Assembly (NCBI RefSeq): GCF_029784155.1
Contig: NC_073692.1
Span: forward strand, 20,651,359-20,715,358
From: Uranotaenia lowii
Lineage: Eukaryota > Arthropoda > Insecta > Diptera > Culicidae
Direction of reading: 5' to 3'
Length of the DNA stretch: 64,000 bases
In this document: in pieces, positions 1 to 12,408 of the stretch
Layout of the letters: each line of letters starts with the position of its first letter
Numbering within the stretch: position 1 is the stretch's first letter
Position numbers and translations under genes: made by a program
The notes under the pieces: generated by a model
Database searches by the model: none
Seen by the model: only the letters and a program-made list of their open reading frames with translations
Told to the model about the DNA's origin: nothing

Positions 1-1080
1 GCCACCGCAAATCTTCCAAATCTGTCAATATATAGCCGTTGCGATGTAGAACCGCAAGGCATTTTGAGCAGAGGTACCCTATCCCTAACTCCAACTCTGT
101 GCCAAAGAATGGTTTGTTGAAATGAGCCACCATTTTGAGCCCTTTTTATCAACTTTTTTTACATGTGCGCCATAATCATGTTCGAAGTATTTTTTTGACC
201 GTAAAGAAAACTTTTCTCCATGGCACATCCTTTTTGCCCGTTTTTTTGCTTCCAATAATTTTTTTTTATGTTTATCAAATGTAAACTCTATTTTTGTTCG
301 CTAGTACGCAATGAATCAAAAATATATGTAGGTCTTGAAAAGAAAAGAAAAAGGTAGATTGCTAGATAATTTGAAAATTTATGATATACAAAATTAAATT
401 TAAAAGATCGATGGAAGAAGCTATTTCACGAAGAGATGGCACCCCTAACAGTGCGTGTAGAACTGTCAAATCTCATGATCAGATTTGCGTAACATTTCAT
501 TAGGGTGAACCCAGTAGTTAACTCGAATCGAGAAAACGTATTAGAGATTTCGAAACATTTAATCAAAACCTATTAAAAAATGAAACACTTTTACCCGAAA
601 AAATAATAATGTTTAATATTCACTCATTGTTCGTTAATTAAAAAAAAAATAAAATCTGCATTTTCGTCAGTAAGTTTCTGATACTTGCGAGTTTAGCTCT
701 AAATTGTTTTAGATTTATGTTACGTCTGAGAGTTTCGACCAACTGATCGGACGTTTTTTCTGGTTTTGCAAATACACCGTTTGGTGAGGATGAAAGCTCG
801 TGGAATGTGTTTGTTATCGAAATGATATTTGATTTTTTTTTCAACTATTTTTTAACTTTCTTCTTTTGGTATGAAAATTAAAATAAATTGAATTTCTTAA
901 TTGAAAAAATATATTTTCACTAACATTCGTCAAAATATAACAATACGCATGAAGTTCTGAAACCGGATAATTGTGCTGAAAGCTGAAATGAATCGGTATC
1001 GAGTAACAAAAAACAAAACATACTTTTTTAGAACCTGATGATGTACATAAAATATTTCAAAACTAACATTTTTTCACAAA
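1..1080. other. AT-rich non-coding stretch
   Basis: I see no gene, RNA or element here. The sequence is strongly AT-rich with homopolymer A and T runs. The longest open frames are under 70 codons and look like chance. Confidence 0.6.
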
Positions 1081-1570
1081 TAGATCTTTTCAAGGTTGCC
1101 GGAAGCACAGAAATGTCTGTAATTTCACAGAATTTCAAACAAATTTTCATAACAGAATCTGTGTCACACAAGATTTTGAAATATTCGCAGGTTTCACAAA
1201 ATTTTTGAATTTTGAATGGATTTCCAAAATTATAGTTTTTTGTTAAATATAAAATCGAGATTTCTTACCTTGAATTGGAAAAAAGTGTTAAGATTGTTAA
1301 TGCTAATTGATTTTTTCCAACTAAAATGTAGAAAAATCCCAATTTTCTATGAATTTTCAATAAAATTAGAGGAAATAGCGTCACACAAAACTATCACAGA
1401 ATTTTTGGATAAATCACAGAAAATCAGAATTATTTTTTTCAAAAACGGGTAATTTTTTTCGACAACCTTGGATCTACTATGTATTTGAATAGCGAATTTT
1501 TGGGTGAAATCACAGAAAATCAGATTTTTTCTCAAAAACTGAGATTTTTGGCAACCTTGGATCTACTATG
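1081..1570. mobile_element. MITE-like element with CAAGGTTGCC ends and a duplicated right end
   Basis: The left end reads TAGATC, four Ts, then CAAGGTTGCC. The right end reads GGCAACCTTGGATCTA, its inverse without the four Ts. The interior is AT-rich and repeats CACAGAATTTC / CACAGAAAATCAG motifs. It has no coding capacity. The right terminus plus flank (ACCTTGGATCTACTATG, then ATTTGAAT) occurs twice, at about 1476 and about 1556, as an imperfect duplication of roughly 85-90 bp. No clear target duplication is visible. The ends resemble the three AAGGTTGCCAGA-ended elements elsewhere in the window, but the interior differs. Confidence 0.5.
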
Positions 1571-3534
1571 CATTTGAATGGCGTTGAAGATTCAATATGT
1601 CCTCGAGATCAATTTAAGAAATTTAAATCGACTTATTAACAAAAATAAAAGACAAAATTCCCAAATTAAAACAAATAAATGTGGTTCATTCAATTCCTTC
1701 TGGCAGGAAAATATACTTTAGCCAAAAGTGGATTATAAATCGTAACACAAGCCTCAAACAAAGCGCCAGAACCACAGGATTGACACCACATGCCCTAGAA
1801 CAAAATCAAAACTTTAATTTCGAAAAATCGTATACTTTAGAACAAGTAAACCCAGAATGAAAACGGAAAACAGCTGAAACATTACACATTAAATTCAAAA
1901 AAGGAAATGCAGTAAACATCCACCAAGATTGGATTGAAATTTTGAAAAAAATACAGTTTTTTTCATTTGAAATTTTTTACCTTGAAATTAGGTTAGTTAG
2001 TTGTTAAAAAAACTAATCAATGAGCTAAATATTAAAACCGTCTGGTAACTGCAAGTTTTACAAAAACGGTGAGAAATGATGGGATAGCAGTTCTGCTGAG
2101 GTGACGATTGAAATGAAACAGTTTGAATGAAGTCTTTACCTTTGCGGGGTGGTTTCCTATTTTCGTAAACAACTTTGCTTATTTTAACATCGGATGAGTA
2201 ATGACTAGGGTTCTCATATGTAATATTTGTTAAATAAATGCATAAAAATAATAAGACGTTTAACTGTAAGCGACTGAAGCATTTAGGAACAATTGTAGTC
2301 ATTCGCTATCTGACTTGAACGAAGTTCAAGTGATTCAGCCAGTCCCTAGTGTGAAAATTCACTCGTAACAACACCCAACATTCCATCGAAGCATTTCTTG
2401 CAAGTCGACCGGAATCTGAGTAATAATCGGTTCATACCACGCTTAATCCACAAGTATAGTCTGAGCGCTGCAAAAAGACACAGCAAGCAATCGCGCGAGA
2501 TAACATTAAGATTCCTCAGCTTGATCTTGCGGTTTGCAATTGGCGCTAAATTACGAAGGATCTTTCTACAGAGATCACCGCAGTGATAATTACTTTATCA
2601 TCCACTCGGAATTATCCAATTACTTGATTATGCTTTGAGTTTGTAGCTTTTAATTGAAAAACAGTTTGGAAAAGAGAATTTTAAATTTGTTTCAAACCGT
2701 GCACATAAATATCCAACACAGAGACACGTCTGACAGTGATCAAAGGTCGCAACAATTTGTGACCTTTCTCGGAATCAAAAGGGTATTATCTTCCCCAAAT
2801 TGAAAGTCCCCATCATCAATTCGAATCGACCCTGCAGTTTATTGCAGTTTTCGAGCTAAACCTTAGAAAACTTTTTTCAATCGATACCATAATACTGTTT
2901 TATTGCTTCCATTTCTAACGCCTGATTCACTCAACCCAAACGATTTTCGTAAGCTTATGGCTAGTAAATTTTGGATTGACGCTAACAGACTGACTCTTAA
3001 ACTGAAATTAGTCACTGACTTCGAGCACGGCATGTTTCAACATTAAACCTTTTGCGATGCGATGCGTATTCGTTTCTTTCCCCCTTCTCTATCTAAATCG
3101 CCCTGCTGACCTACAATAGGTGCCGTTATCTTGATAGACTATTAACACCTTCTCAAACTGGAAGACCCATAATCGGAACACGAGTAAAAAAAATACCCCT
3201 TTCTGGAAGGATCAAACCTTTTCGTTCAGACACCCACCCACCCATCGTTGCTTATGGCCGCTTTCCATCATCAAAGATAAATACCCAATGCGATGTTCTT
3301 TAAGGGACCGACCAATATAGCCGAAAACAACATATGGCTCACGATCACGATTTGAGAAATACACTTAATTAGCACCTGCCTTTTGGGCCAAAGCGTAAGA
3401 GATTGCCGCTGCTGCCCGATTTGTTGTCGATTGCGACCACTCTCGGAGGTGTGACAGGGTCCAGTGGATCCCATTCCAAAGATTTCTTTAAGGTAGAAGG
3501 AAACTTATTTTTGATTTTTCACTACACAGCAAAA
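1571..3534. other. Non-coding stretch, nothing recognised
   Basis: There is no supported gene. The part around 2290-2620 and 2940-3480 is somewhat less AT-rich. No frame exceeds about 100 codons and none shows protein-like composition. Confidence 0.5.
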
Positions 3535-4250
3535 ATTATTTCCTGTAAAATTACGCTAATGTCCTGTAACAAAAAGGAGCAGGACGTTTACCGTAATTTT
3601 ACAGGTCGAAAAACAAATAACGTGACATTTAATTTTCAGTGTACAATAGAGTGCCCCAAATGACCCGACTTTTGAAAAAGTTATGCGCTGCAGGCTAAAA
3701 TTGATCCTAGTCCTAGTACAAGATTTCATGCCAAATTTGGGCCAGATCGGATCACGGGAAGGGGTCGCTCAACGAGCCTGTAGTTTGTATGAGATTTTGA
3801 GACATTTTGTTCGGGAGAAACATGAAAAACCATTTTTTCATCAATAACTTTGGTTCCCGTCGGTCAATTTCTTTCAAAAAGCCTAAACTATGAAAAATAT
3901 TTCATCCGAAGACTGTATTTCGATAAGAGATGAGATAAAAAAGTTATTAGGCTTCAAAAATTGACTAACTTTTTTTACGGTGGTATTCATTACTGTTAAT
4001 GACCTTGTAATAGGACTAGGATCAATTTTAGCCTGCAGCGCATATCATTTCACAGGTTTTGAATTTCCCATACAAATTTGGGGCAGTTTAGTGTACAACT
4101 TTTTGACAGGACATTTGCTGTAATAATAAATGAATGTTCGTTAACTTTCAAGGAAAACAATTTAAAATTTCAGGTTTTGTTAATTACAGGTTGATTTATT
4201 TTAAAGGTTGCAGTTTCAGTGACACGTAATAATAAAAAAAAATTTCTGTA
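3535..4250. mobile_element. Possible TA-flanked MITE, host of a nested hAT-like MITE
   Basis: The left end after a TA reads CACAGCAAAAATTATTT. The right end, inverted, reads TACAGAAATTTTTTTTTA and is also followed by TA. Both ends then carry a TTACG motif. The inverted repeats are imperfect, so the boundary call is tentative. There is no coding capacity. A 444-bp hAT-like MITE lies inside it. Confidence 0.3.
3647..4090. mobile_element. hAT-like MITE with 8-bp target duplication
   Basis: The ends are TAGAGTGCCCCAAAT and its near-inverse (TAAACTGCCCCAAAT when inverted). An inner inverted block of about 33 bp, beginning ATGCGCTGCAGGCTAAAATT, is perfect on both sides. The flanking 8-mer GTGTACAA is identical at 3639-3646 and 4091-4098. 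An 8-bp duplication is the hallmark of the hAT superfamily. The 444-bp element encodes nothing, so it would need a transposase in trans. Confidence 0.75.
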
Positions 4251-4289
4251 TAGCTGACCCGGTGTGCTTTGCTACACCTTCTAGAAATC

Positions 4290-4575
4290 AAAAGCCGCAG
4301 CCCGTGGCGTAAGGGATAGCCTTCAAGTCTTCTAAGCTAGCGGATATGAGATCGAGTCCGGTCACGGCATACATAGTACATTTTCTGTGGATTGGTGGTT
4401 TTAGCATTTGTAAGATGCTAGTCAGCATATCCTCGAAAGATGAACGCTTAGAGTTAAGAAAAAGGAATCTCTTCGAGGAAACATTAGTTTCATTGAGATC
4501 CTGTATGTGTTTGTGTTCGTTTTTTTTTAAATTATGTGGAAATAATTGAGAGTGGTCACATAAAAAAATGAGAGC
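4290..4575 (+). mobile_element. tRNA-derived SINE-like sequence
   Basis: The segment begins with a tRNA-like module. CCCGTGGCGTAAGGG fits a pol III A box, and GAGATCGAGTCCGG about 45 bp downstream fits a B box. An unrelated body follows, ending near ACATAAAAAAATG, a short A-rich tail. This layout is typical of tRNA-derived SINEs. I see no clear target duplication and cannot fold it as an intact tRNA. Confidence 0.4.
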
Positions 4576-4580
4576 TTTCA

Positions 4581-5440
4581 CATCAAATTATATTAATGGA
4601 ATACAAATAAGATTAGATTCTCTAAAATGATAGTTTTTTAAACTTGATCTGAAATTGTTTTTCAATAATGATTTTAAATTTTTATTTACGTCTCACCCCT
4701 GCAGAACTTCGTAGAACTAGTAGGGAAAATCCACGAACTGCTATAAAAACATTTTTGTTACCAAATAAAATCAAATTTCACTTATGGCTCAATTTGTTTG
4801 ATTAGTCTTCGAGCTACACTTATCTTCCTTCTTCCCGTTTCTCCTTTGGAAGAAGGAAAGGTTTTAAATCATAAAAACAAACCTCTCATGTAAAATATGG
4901 TTTCTTTAGGATGAAAAGTTTTAAAAACTATGCGATAAAACCTTCCCCATTCCCGGATCTGTACTGTATGGAATCTCTCCTTAAAAAAAAATAGAAACAT
5001 TTTTCATACTCTAATACTTTTTCTTTCAAATTTGGTTCTATTTGTTGGATATGTTCTCAAGTTAAACAACAAAATGTACTGAACTCTTTTTCCCCTCTCC
5101 TCTCCCCACTGGAAGGTGTAAAGGGTTTTTTTTTTCTAATAATCATTTCTAATATCATCATGGCTTGCAATTTCTCTAACGAGTATCACCGACGCAAGGC
5201 CGTGCGAAGCGGAGCGGAGGTTTAGGGGCTTCCCCCTCCTATGGAGATTTTTTTCAAGTAAAATTTTCGGTTCTATATATGAATTTACCGTAGTAACGTA
5301 AATTTAATTCGTCCCAAAAAGTGTTCAAAAATATTTGTTGAACACTACATGTCAGAATATTGTCTTGCTTTCGGCGGTATTTAGTCCGCCTTAGTCACTC
5401 TAGGTCTAAGACATTTAATTCTACGACACTATATAACGTA
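4581..5440. other. Non-coding stretch
   Basis: No gene is seen. A short GC-rich island at about 5188-5245 (GCGAAGCGGAGCGGAGG) stands out from the AT-rich surroundings and may be a fragment of a dispersed repeat. Confidence 0.5.
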
Positions 5441-5922
5441 AGCTTGCCAGATTGCCCGGTTTTATCCGGGTTTGCCCGGATATTTGATGCAAAATTTCGA
5501 GAAAGTCCGGTCCAGCGCGGTTGCCCGGATATCGTGAAAAAAGTGCGGATATTGCCCGGAATTTTTAACAATTTTCACAAAGAAACCAAAAAAAATCAAA
5601 GTTTTTGAGTACGTTTCAGCAAAATCCATTATCGGTATGGGAATTTTCAACGGTTGTTTCAAATAATTTCGCTGATTTACTTTTATAAACGTTTAAATAT
5701 TAAAGTGTTACAAAAAGTTGTTGAAAGTCTGCAATTACATTAATAAAATATTAATTCCGATTTTTTTTGCAGTTTTATCTTTGCTTTTATATATAATAAC
5801 AGCTAAACTTTGCCCAGTTTTTGGATTTGAAAAATTGAAATCCATACCCGGATTTCACCAGGTTTTTTTTTTTAAATGCCCGGAATTGCTAGGATGGGAG
5901 TGGAAAAAATTCTGGCAACTTT
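5441..5922 (+). mobile_element. MITE, AAGGTTGCCAGA family, copy A
   Basis: The left end reads AGCTTGCCAGATTGCCCGG and the right end reads TTCTGGCAACTTT, its inverse for the outer 10 bp or so. The left subterminal region is dense in CCCGG/CCGGG motifs. It matches the inverted right ends of the copies at 6564-7024 and 30365-30776, which establishes a repeat family. There are no coding frames of substance. Confidence 0.65.
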
Positions 5923-6321
5923 ATTCTAAATTCATAGGTACAGTGATCTTAAGAACTTAAATTCTACAATATTGAAAAAAAAATTGAAATTCTATTATAA
6001 CATGTATCTATCTCTGACATAAGATAAAATAATCAGTAAACTCATAAAGTCTTTAAAAATTTGTAAAATTCTCAGAATGAGGAAAAGTAAACAAAAAAAA
6101 ATATTTTATTTTTTCACAGAAGTCAAATTGCGTGTGGTCTTCGGGAAAGGAGCTCATTGATTGTGAACCTTTTTTGCTTTTAAAATTTTTGTAATGTTTA
6201 ACAACTTGAAGAATGCAGAAGTTTCTTAAATGATTTTCAACCAAAAGTTATTTAGAAAACATAAGCTGATTGCAAATTAAAATTTATTTTTAATTTCAAT
6301 ATTGTTTTTCGGCTGGATGAT
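5923..6321. other. AT-rich non-coding stretch
   Basis: Nothing is recognised between the MITE copy and the hairpin that follow each other here. Confidence 0.5.
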
Positions 6322-6449
6322 TTAAAATTTTTGAGGATTAAAACGGCTTCGTCAGTCATTTGTGGGAATAAAAACTAGTTTAATAAAAATAACTCGGTTT
6401 TATTCCCACAAGTGACTGACGAAGCCATTTCAATCCCCAAAAGTTAAAA
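6322..6449. repeat. Near-perfect hairpin of about 128 bp
   Basis: Two arms of about 60 bp face each other across a tiny loop near 6383-6386. The core GGCTTCGTCAGTCA, then TTGTGGGAATAAAA, recurs inverted with a single T/C difference. The outer arm continues with a few mismatches. This could be a very short fold-back MITE or a transcribed hairpin such as a microRNA-like precursor. The sequence alone does not decide. Confidence 0.7.
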
Positions 6450-6563
6450 TGTTTGGCACCCAAATTTATCAGAATTAGCTCTTACTTTCTTTGAAACGAA
6501 AAAATGAGAATTTTGTGGACTTGTGTAGTTTATCAAAATCTCTTTGAATGTGGAGTTGAAAAT

Positions 6564-7024
6564 AAGGTAGCCAGAATTTGACCAGCACAAATCCGAGCCA
6601 TTTTATACAAAAACCTGGCAAAATTCGGGTGTTTGATTTTAAAATTGGAGATCGAAAATCCGGGCAATATCCAGCAAATTTTGTCAAAACCCATAAGGTA
6701 CTCAAAAAAAACCAAGAAATAAAATTGAAAAAAAAAATTTATCAAAACTCATCGACAGATTTAAAATCTTATTTTTGGCATCCTAAAACCTTTTGTGATT
6801 ATTTTTATAAATCTTACTAAAAAAATTTCGTTTTAGAGGCATAAATGAAAAAAACTTTACAGCACAATTTGTTTTGTTCGATTTGTAAAATAAAGTGAAA
6901 AAACGCGGGTAGAATCCGAGCTTTTTCAATGAAACCTGGGCAACCGGGCAGAGCCGGACTTGTCCCATATTTTGTATTAAATATACGGGCAAACCCGGAC
7001 AAAACCGGGTAGTCTGGCAACCTT
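6564..7024 (-). mobile_element. MITE, AAGGTTGCCAGA family, copy B
   Basis: Starts AAGGTAGCCAGAATTTG and ends CCGGGTAGTCTGGCAACCTT. The inverted right end aligns with the left end of the copy at 5441, so this copy is in the opposite orientation. CCCGG motifs crowd the right subterminal region. There is no protein-coding content. Confidence 0.65.
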
Positions 7025-9322
7025 AATTTAATAGAACAAAAATTGAAGCTGACAATTTCTTACAAATCAAATGATTAGTAATAAGTAATGGATACTTGAT
7101 TAAAGATGTTTTTGCTAATTCTGTTGGATAATAAACACCTGTCACATGGCTGCCAGCTTGTTGATGTGATAAATTAGTAATTGATAATTGAATTTTCAAG
7201 TTTATAAAGTTGGTTGCAAATTCTGAACTTGTTTAGTTATACTTTTTTAAGAAAACTCATTTGAAAGCCATTAGGGGGTTTTGAGAGTTAAGATTTGAGT
7301 TTCAATACAAAAGGTTTGAGGAATTGCAATTCAAAATTTACAATAAACAATAAGTCGTATTACATCGTTAAATGAAATATCTTCAGCCTAGAGTGATAAA
7401 GGTTTAAAATACGCCGGAGGTGAGCCAATTTTCTGACGTGTTTTTCTAACATTAATTTTTACCACATTTTGGAATAATGTGAGAAATTCATTTCATGAAC
7501 TCCATGGAGGGGGCTAAGTAAAAATCACCATCATAGTAGAAAATTACACATGATAAATAAACAATATTTAAGAATTCTGTTGATAATATATGGTAAGAAT
7601 TGCGCTCTTGTTTCAACCGTGTACTTCGAGATTTTCAATTTCGTTTCCAATTTCGAATAATTTGGGAATCACCTCATTTGCTTATCGGTTGGCACGTTTC
7701 ACGCGTTTCTATTCTCTGTTATACAAGGGAAGGTATAAGGGAATCTTCGCTGCACAATGCGAGGGGAAAAGAAAATCTTCGAACGCGACTATGAATCGAC
7801 CATATATGAAGCTTTACCATACCATGAACCATAAATACCGGGGCAATCCCATAATCATCTGCGTTCGAAATACCTTACCCCATATCATATTCCTCGATTT
7901 TCGTGATTCCCAACCACCTTGATTGCCCCCACAAAGATACCTTCATAGTTTCTGTTAGTTTTACTTGTGTCTTCTTAAGTCCAAGGTCCGAGGATTGGAG
8001 CGAAAGAGGCTCCAAGCGAAGGTTATGCGAATCCGGATGATGTCTCCCGGATTTCGGAAAGCCGCGCACAATACGATCAAACAAACTCGGCGCGCGTGGT
8101 CCGAACAGAATAAAAACAAACCGGTTTTATGGTGATTGTTGTTGTTATTTTTTGGCCCCCACTTGAAATTCGTTGTATCCACAGCATCTGATTTTTGCCG
8201 CCAAATAGCTCACTACGGAGGGACGACCTATTGGTCTAAGATCGGTTTGCTTTAACCGGGGCGAACGAAAAAGGCGGACGCGGTTCAAGCGTTTTCGATC
8301 CGATCGACCAAGAGATGTTCCACTGAATTCGCGTAAACAATCTTGCTGGAGAAGCCGCCCGAAAATTCCCGCTGGGGACGTTTCCTCTCCATACGATTGG
8401 AAGAGGGAACAGCGGGGTTGATAAAGAGCGTGCACAGGAAAAGGCAAAGAAACGAATTCCACCCGTAAACAAACTGGTTCAGCATCGCTTGGTTCGGTTT
8501 GGTTGGTCGGCAGATTTTCGTGCTTGGACCTAAATAAAAGTCTACACACCGAACTGGTGGACTGCTCAGAGCATATACCTTCATAAAAAACCAAAGGATT
8601 TAACTTTACGTCATCGTTTCCAACTTCTGACTCTTCCTCTAAACTTCCTTTGCTGCTAGCAGTGGCTCCATCGCATCGAGAGGAAAGGAAATCTGCGAAG
8701 AACCAGTTTGCTCCGAGATAGTGCGAAAGTTGTAATGCAAAACTGGATCCGCAGCAGGTGAAATGGTTTGGAACGATCCCGCGAAAGCGGTCGAATCTCG
8801 TGATACCGTTTTGTTTTGGTATCACATCTATACTTTGGTGAACTGGGCCGCTCTAAGCCGCGATCCAGAGTCTAGGGAAATATTAACAACAAAACGAAAA
8901 ATAGATGACAATCATCAAAAACAGATATTTTTCTTAACCTTGAAAATTGAATTCCGTTTGACTAAACGTGATGAATAAAAATGTCACCTGAGTTTATAAA
9001 AACGAATAAGTACTAAGGTATTCAAATCAGAAACCAAACAATCACTGAATTTCATTCAAAATATAGATTTCTTGTGATTTTTTCGACGTGTTTCGGCGAG
9101 TTTTAAAAATTAAAAATCGTTTTTTAGCAGTTATCCAGACGTTTCGAGCGACTCTGGCATTCGCTTCTCTTCAGAGGACACTAAGATACATTTAAAATTA
9201 CGAATTAATACCTCAATCACCATTTGTTACAATATGTTTTAAACAAGCTCAAAGTGACGCAATACTTATTCCTATCATAATAAAGCTTTTCGTCAAGCCC
9301 TGTGACGAACATCTAAAATATT
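7025..9322. other. Non-coding stretch with a GC-richer island at about 7560-8870
   Basis: 7025-7560 is AT-rich without features. From about 7560 to 8870 the composition shifts to higher G+C, and several overlapping frames stay open, the longest 226 codons on the minus strand (8145-8825). None has a recognisable domain and three frames are open at once, so I do not call a gene. It could be an untranslated exon or regulatory DNA. Confidence 0.4.
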
Positions 9323-9422
9323 TAAGCTTATTTGATCAGATTTAAGCTTTTCAGGTGTTTTTAAGCTTTGATCTCCAATGCCAATAAGGCAAAAAAAGCT
9401 TTAATCTGATCAAAAAAGCTTA
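9323..9422. repeat. Hairpin beside the large fold-back
   Basis: TAAGCTTATTTGATCAGATT at 9323 recurs inverted at 9391-9422 with a few changes, giving arms of about 30 bp. It abuts the fold-back structure that begins at about 9420 and may be its outer end. Confidence 0.6.
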
Positions 9423-9825
9423 GCTTGTAGGTGATAAAAATTAGTGTCGCGAGTTCGCTAGTACAAGCTTCTAGTGTTAAGTAGTACCGTTTTGAATAAG
9501 ATTTGTACCGATTTAAACTTCCAACCGGTCAAGTAAAGAGGTTTGACTTGTAGGTGACGAAAATGAGTGTCGCGAGTTCGCTAGTATCAGCTACTAGTGT
9601 TAGTACCAGTAGAAATGAGTTTAGTGCCGATTTCAATTTGCGACCCCTCTGGATCGCAAATCGGAGCTAAACTCATTTCTACTGGTACTAACACTAGTAG
9701 CTGATACTAGCGAACTCGCGACCCTTATTTGTAACCTACAAGTCCCACTCTTACACTTGGCTGGTCGCAAGTTGAAATCGGAGATTATTTTATTTCTACT
9801 GGTACTTATACTAGTATTTAGCCTG
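9420..9825. mobile_element. Four-unit fold-back element
   Basis: A unit of about 100-125 bp occurs four times: two copies in direct orientation (about 9421-9530 and 9546-9646), then two inverted (about 9650-9742 and 9750-9825). The central arms contain a perfect 56-bp inverted repeat, 9569-9624 against 9667-9722, starting GTCGCGAGTTCGCTAGTATC. The outer pair is more diverged. There is no coding frame. The symmetrical 1-2-2'-1' arrangement suggests a fold-back type transposable element. Confidence 0.75.
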
Positions 9826-11829
9826 GTGTCAGTTCAGTGAAGATTGAGCTTTGACTGTAAAAACACTTATAAGAACACGAGCCATTTTCGATAACAGATG
9901 ATGTCAGAAAGAATCCGCTTATATTCTGAACAGGGTATCAACCTCAAAGATTATTAACCGCATGAAAATTCCGCCTTTCAAAATGAGGCGTGAGAGAATT
10001 CAGCACAAAACGAAATAAAATTCAACGCTGATTTTATATAAAATTTTTACAAATTTGAGTGATCAAAGAAAATGTATGTATCCGTTTCCAAACCTTATAT
10101 TTAATGGATCATATAAGGAATATTTTAATGAAGTTCAATTTAATGCACTCTTGCAAGAAAGTCATATGAATCTACCTAAGGTAAAAAAAAATTACTTTCA
10201 GAATTAACATCATTCTCGAGATAAATCGCAGGGGCAAAAAACTAATCTCTACGTATTATTGCAGATCACACTAAAATACATTCTGAACCTGAGCAATCAG
10301 TAGAGATTGACCTGAAAAGCTGAAAAACAAACTGTGAGGCGAGCTACACTATCTATAGTTTAAAAAATTCGTAGATCATAGGAAACTCAATATTTCTTTG
10401 GAAAAATAGAAAATGTGTTTGGCAATAAGATATGAGCCAAAATTTACAATGAGAAATCAGTTGGTTAAACACATATCAGAACTTATACTTGAATTAAAAT
10501 TCAAATCTTAAATGCTGAATTCAGGACTTAATAAAACCAAAATCAAGAAACAACCATTCAGCCAAGATTTCAGAATGCATTAATAATGCTATTAATTCGA
10601 GAATGACACAAATTTCAAATCGAAATAAGTTTTCAAAAGCAACAATTTTCTCGAGAAAAACTAAATTAAAATTCAGAATCGGTAGGTATCAGAATTCATA
10701 ATTTAATTTCGTCCAACGCATGAAATATACTGCTTAATTGACAAATTTTGAACACATATATTCATGTTATAACAGGATTGAAGATAGAAAACATGAAATG
10801 TGAATTCAGAACAAGAATGAAAGGTGTGAAACAGAGCTCAAATCGAAATTTTAAAAAGCTTAGCTTAGCTTCTCGATCAGAAGAGATGAATAAAATTAAA
10901 TTAATTAATATGTTGATATTAATTTTTTTTTCTATTAAAATTAAATATAATTAAGTACCTGTAGGATTTTCAAATATAATCATATAATTAGAAATTTAAT
11001 CATATCACCCATTTGTAGCATAATAACAAGATTATAATTCAATCAGTGAGAATATTTACCACCAAAATATGCAAAAAAGTAAGTCTTGCATACAGCTTCC
11101 ATTCAATATTTACCTTGCACTCATTTATTTCTATGCAATGATGAACTGCCTCCTGCCTTGTACTTAAACTTGTATGTATTGTTTCAAGCCCGCACAACTC
11201 TTGAACAGTTTTGGTACAACCAGGGGATTCGAATCTCGACTTGGTAGGCTGTGGGCGAAGAAAGCGGACAAGTTTTTTTGACAGGAAAACTTTTTGAAAT
11301 TTGTGATATTTGTGAAATATCTGAGAATGGAAGCTTTTATGGTGGTTGAAGTTCCAGAAATTGAACCGACCAGTGGCCCACCCAAAAGAAGACCTACTAT
11401 CTAGCCTCGGTTCCTACGAAGAAGCGAAGCCGGCAGTTTCACCTGATCACCTGATGATCACCGTTGAATCTACTCCTGTGTCCTGAATCATCCTTATTCA
11501 TCGTTTCGCTTTGATTTGATGAGCTTGTTCTGTATTATTTCGATATTTGTTTTTTTAATGTTCTACAAAGAAAATCAAAATTAACAAAAACCCTATACTC
11601 AAATAAAGCGTTTAGCAGGGAACTCCACGCTTCTTTCCTCCCTTGTTCCTGTATCTTTTCCGTTTTTCATCACATGGTTGGCCTGGCCGTAGTAGTATCT
11701 GCAATGCGGATTTTATGTATCAGATAGTACTCATGTTGAAAAGAAAAATGAGGAACGCAAGTTGTTCATTTTCGAGGATGCATACAAGTTTTGGCCATGT
11801 TGGTGTAAGAAGATGAAGAAGAAGAAGCC
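9826..11829. other. AT-rich non-coding stretch
   Basis: No gene is seen. A B-box-like motif (GAGATTCGAATCCCC on the minus strand, about 11220-11240) is present without a convincing A box. Confidence 0.5.
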
Positions 11830-11896
11830 AGGAGATTCGAATCTCGACCTTCAGGTTGAGAGACGCGCACGCTACCGCTGAACCATGCCTGATGCG
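11828..11896 (-). ncRNA. tRNA-like module (pseudo-tRNA or SINE head)
   Basis: On the minus strand, TGGTTCAGCGGTAGCGTGC fits a pol III A box, followed about 25 bp later by GGTCGAGATTCGAATCTCC, a good B box. I cannot fold a complete acceptor stem, so this is a tRNA-derived relic rather than a tRNA gene. Confidence 0.4.
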
Positions 11897-12408
11897 TTGA
11901 AATGCGAGCTCTAAAATTCCAATGAAAGCTTTCGAAGCAGGAAAATTGGGGCAAAAATACAACTTGGAATCGATGTTTTAAAAGGGTCAATACGCCAAGA
12001 CCTCGATTTTAAGATAAACGCATTCGAAGATTCAGAAAATATACTCAGTTGCCTATTTGGGTGAATCGAATCAAAAATCAAAAATAGAATTTCCTTTTTT
12101 GATCTCAAAATAACTGTTGGCCCTTTTGTTCGCGGTGAAATTTGGAAGGGGAAAAATCAAACAAAACAAAAATTAATTTTGATCCCTGAGATCACAAGGC
12201 TAAAGGGCCAACTCTGATTGGACTCTCATAAAAAAAATTCAAAAATCTATACCGAACTGTTGATATCGAAGGAGATATTCAACCTAAAAATTTATATCGA
12301 AACGACAAAAACGAAGTTGTTTCTGAAGAAGATAATAATATCTCGATGGGATAAGTTTGAGTAAAAAGTTCGATTTTCTTTCCTGATTGGGTAGAAAAGC
12401 CTTGCCTA
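11897..12408. other. Non-coding stretch
   Basis: Nothing is recognised. Confidence 0.5.

Noticed and set aside
8145..8825. 226-codon minus-strand frame
   Set aside because: Three overlapping frames are open in the same GC-richer segment, with no recognisable domain and no supporting structure.
11215..11245. tRNA-like B box
   Set aside because: No A box at a suitable distance and no foldable tRNA.
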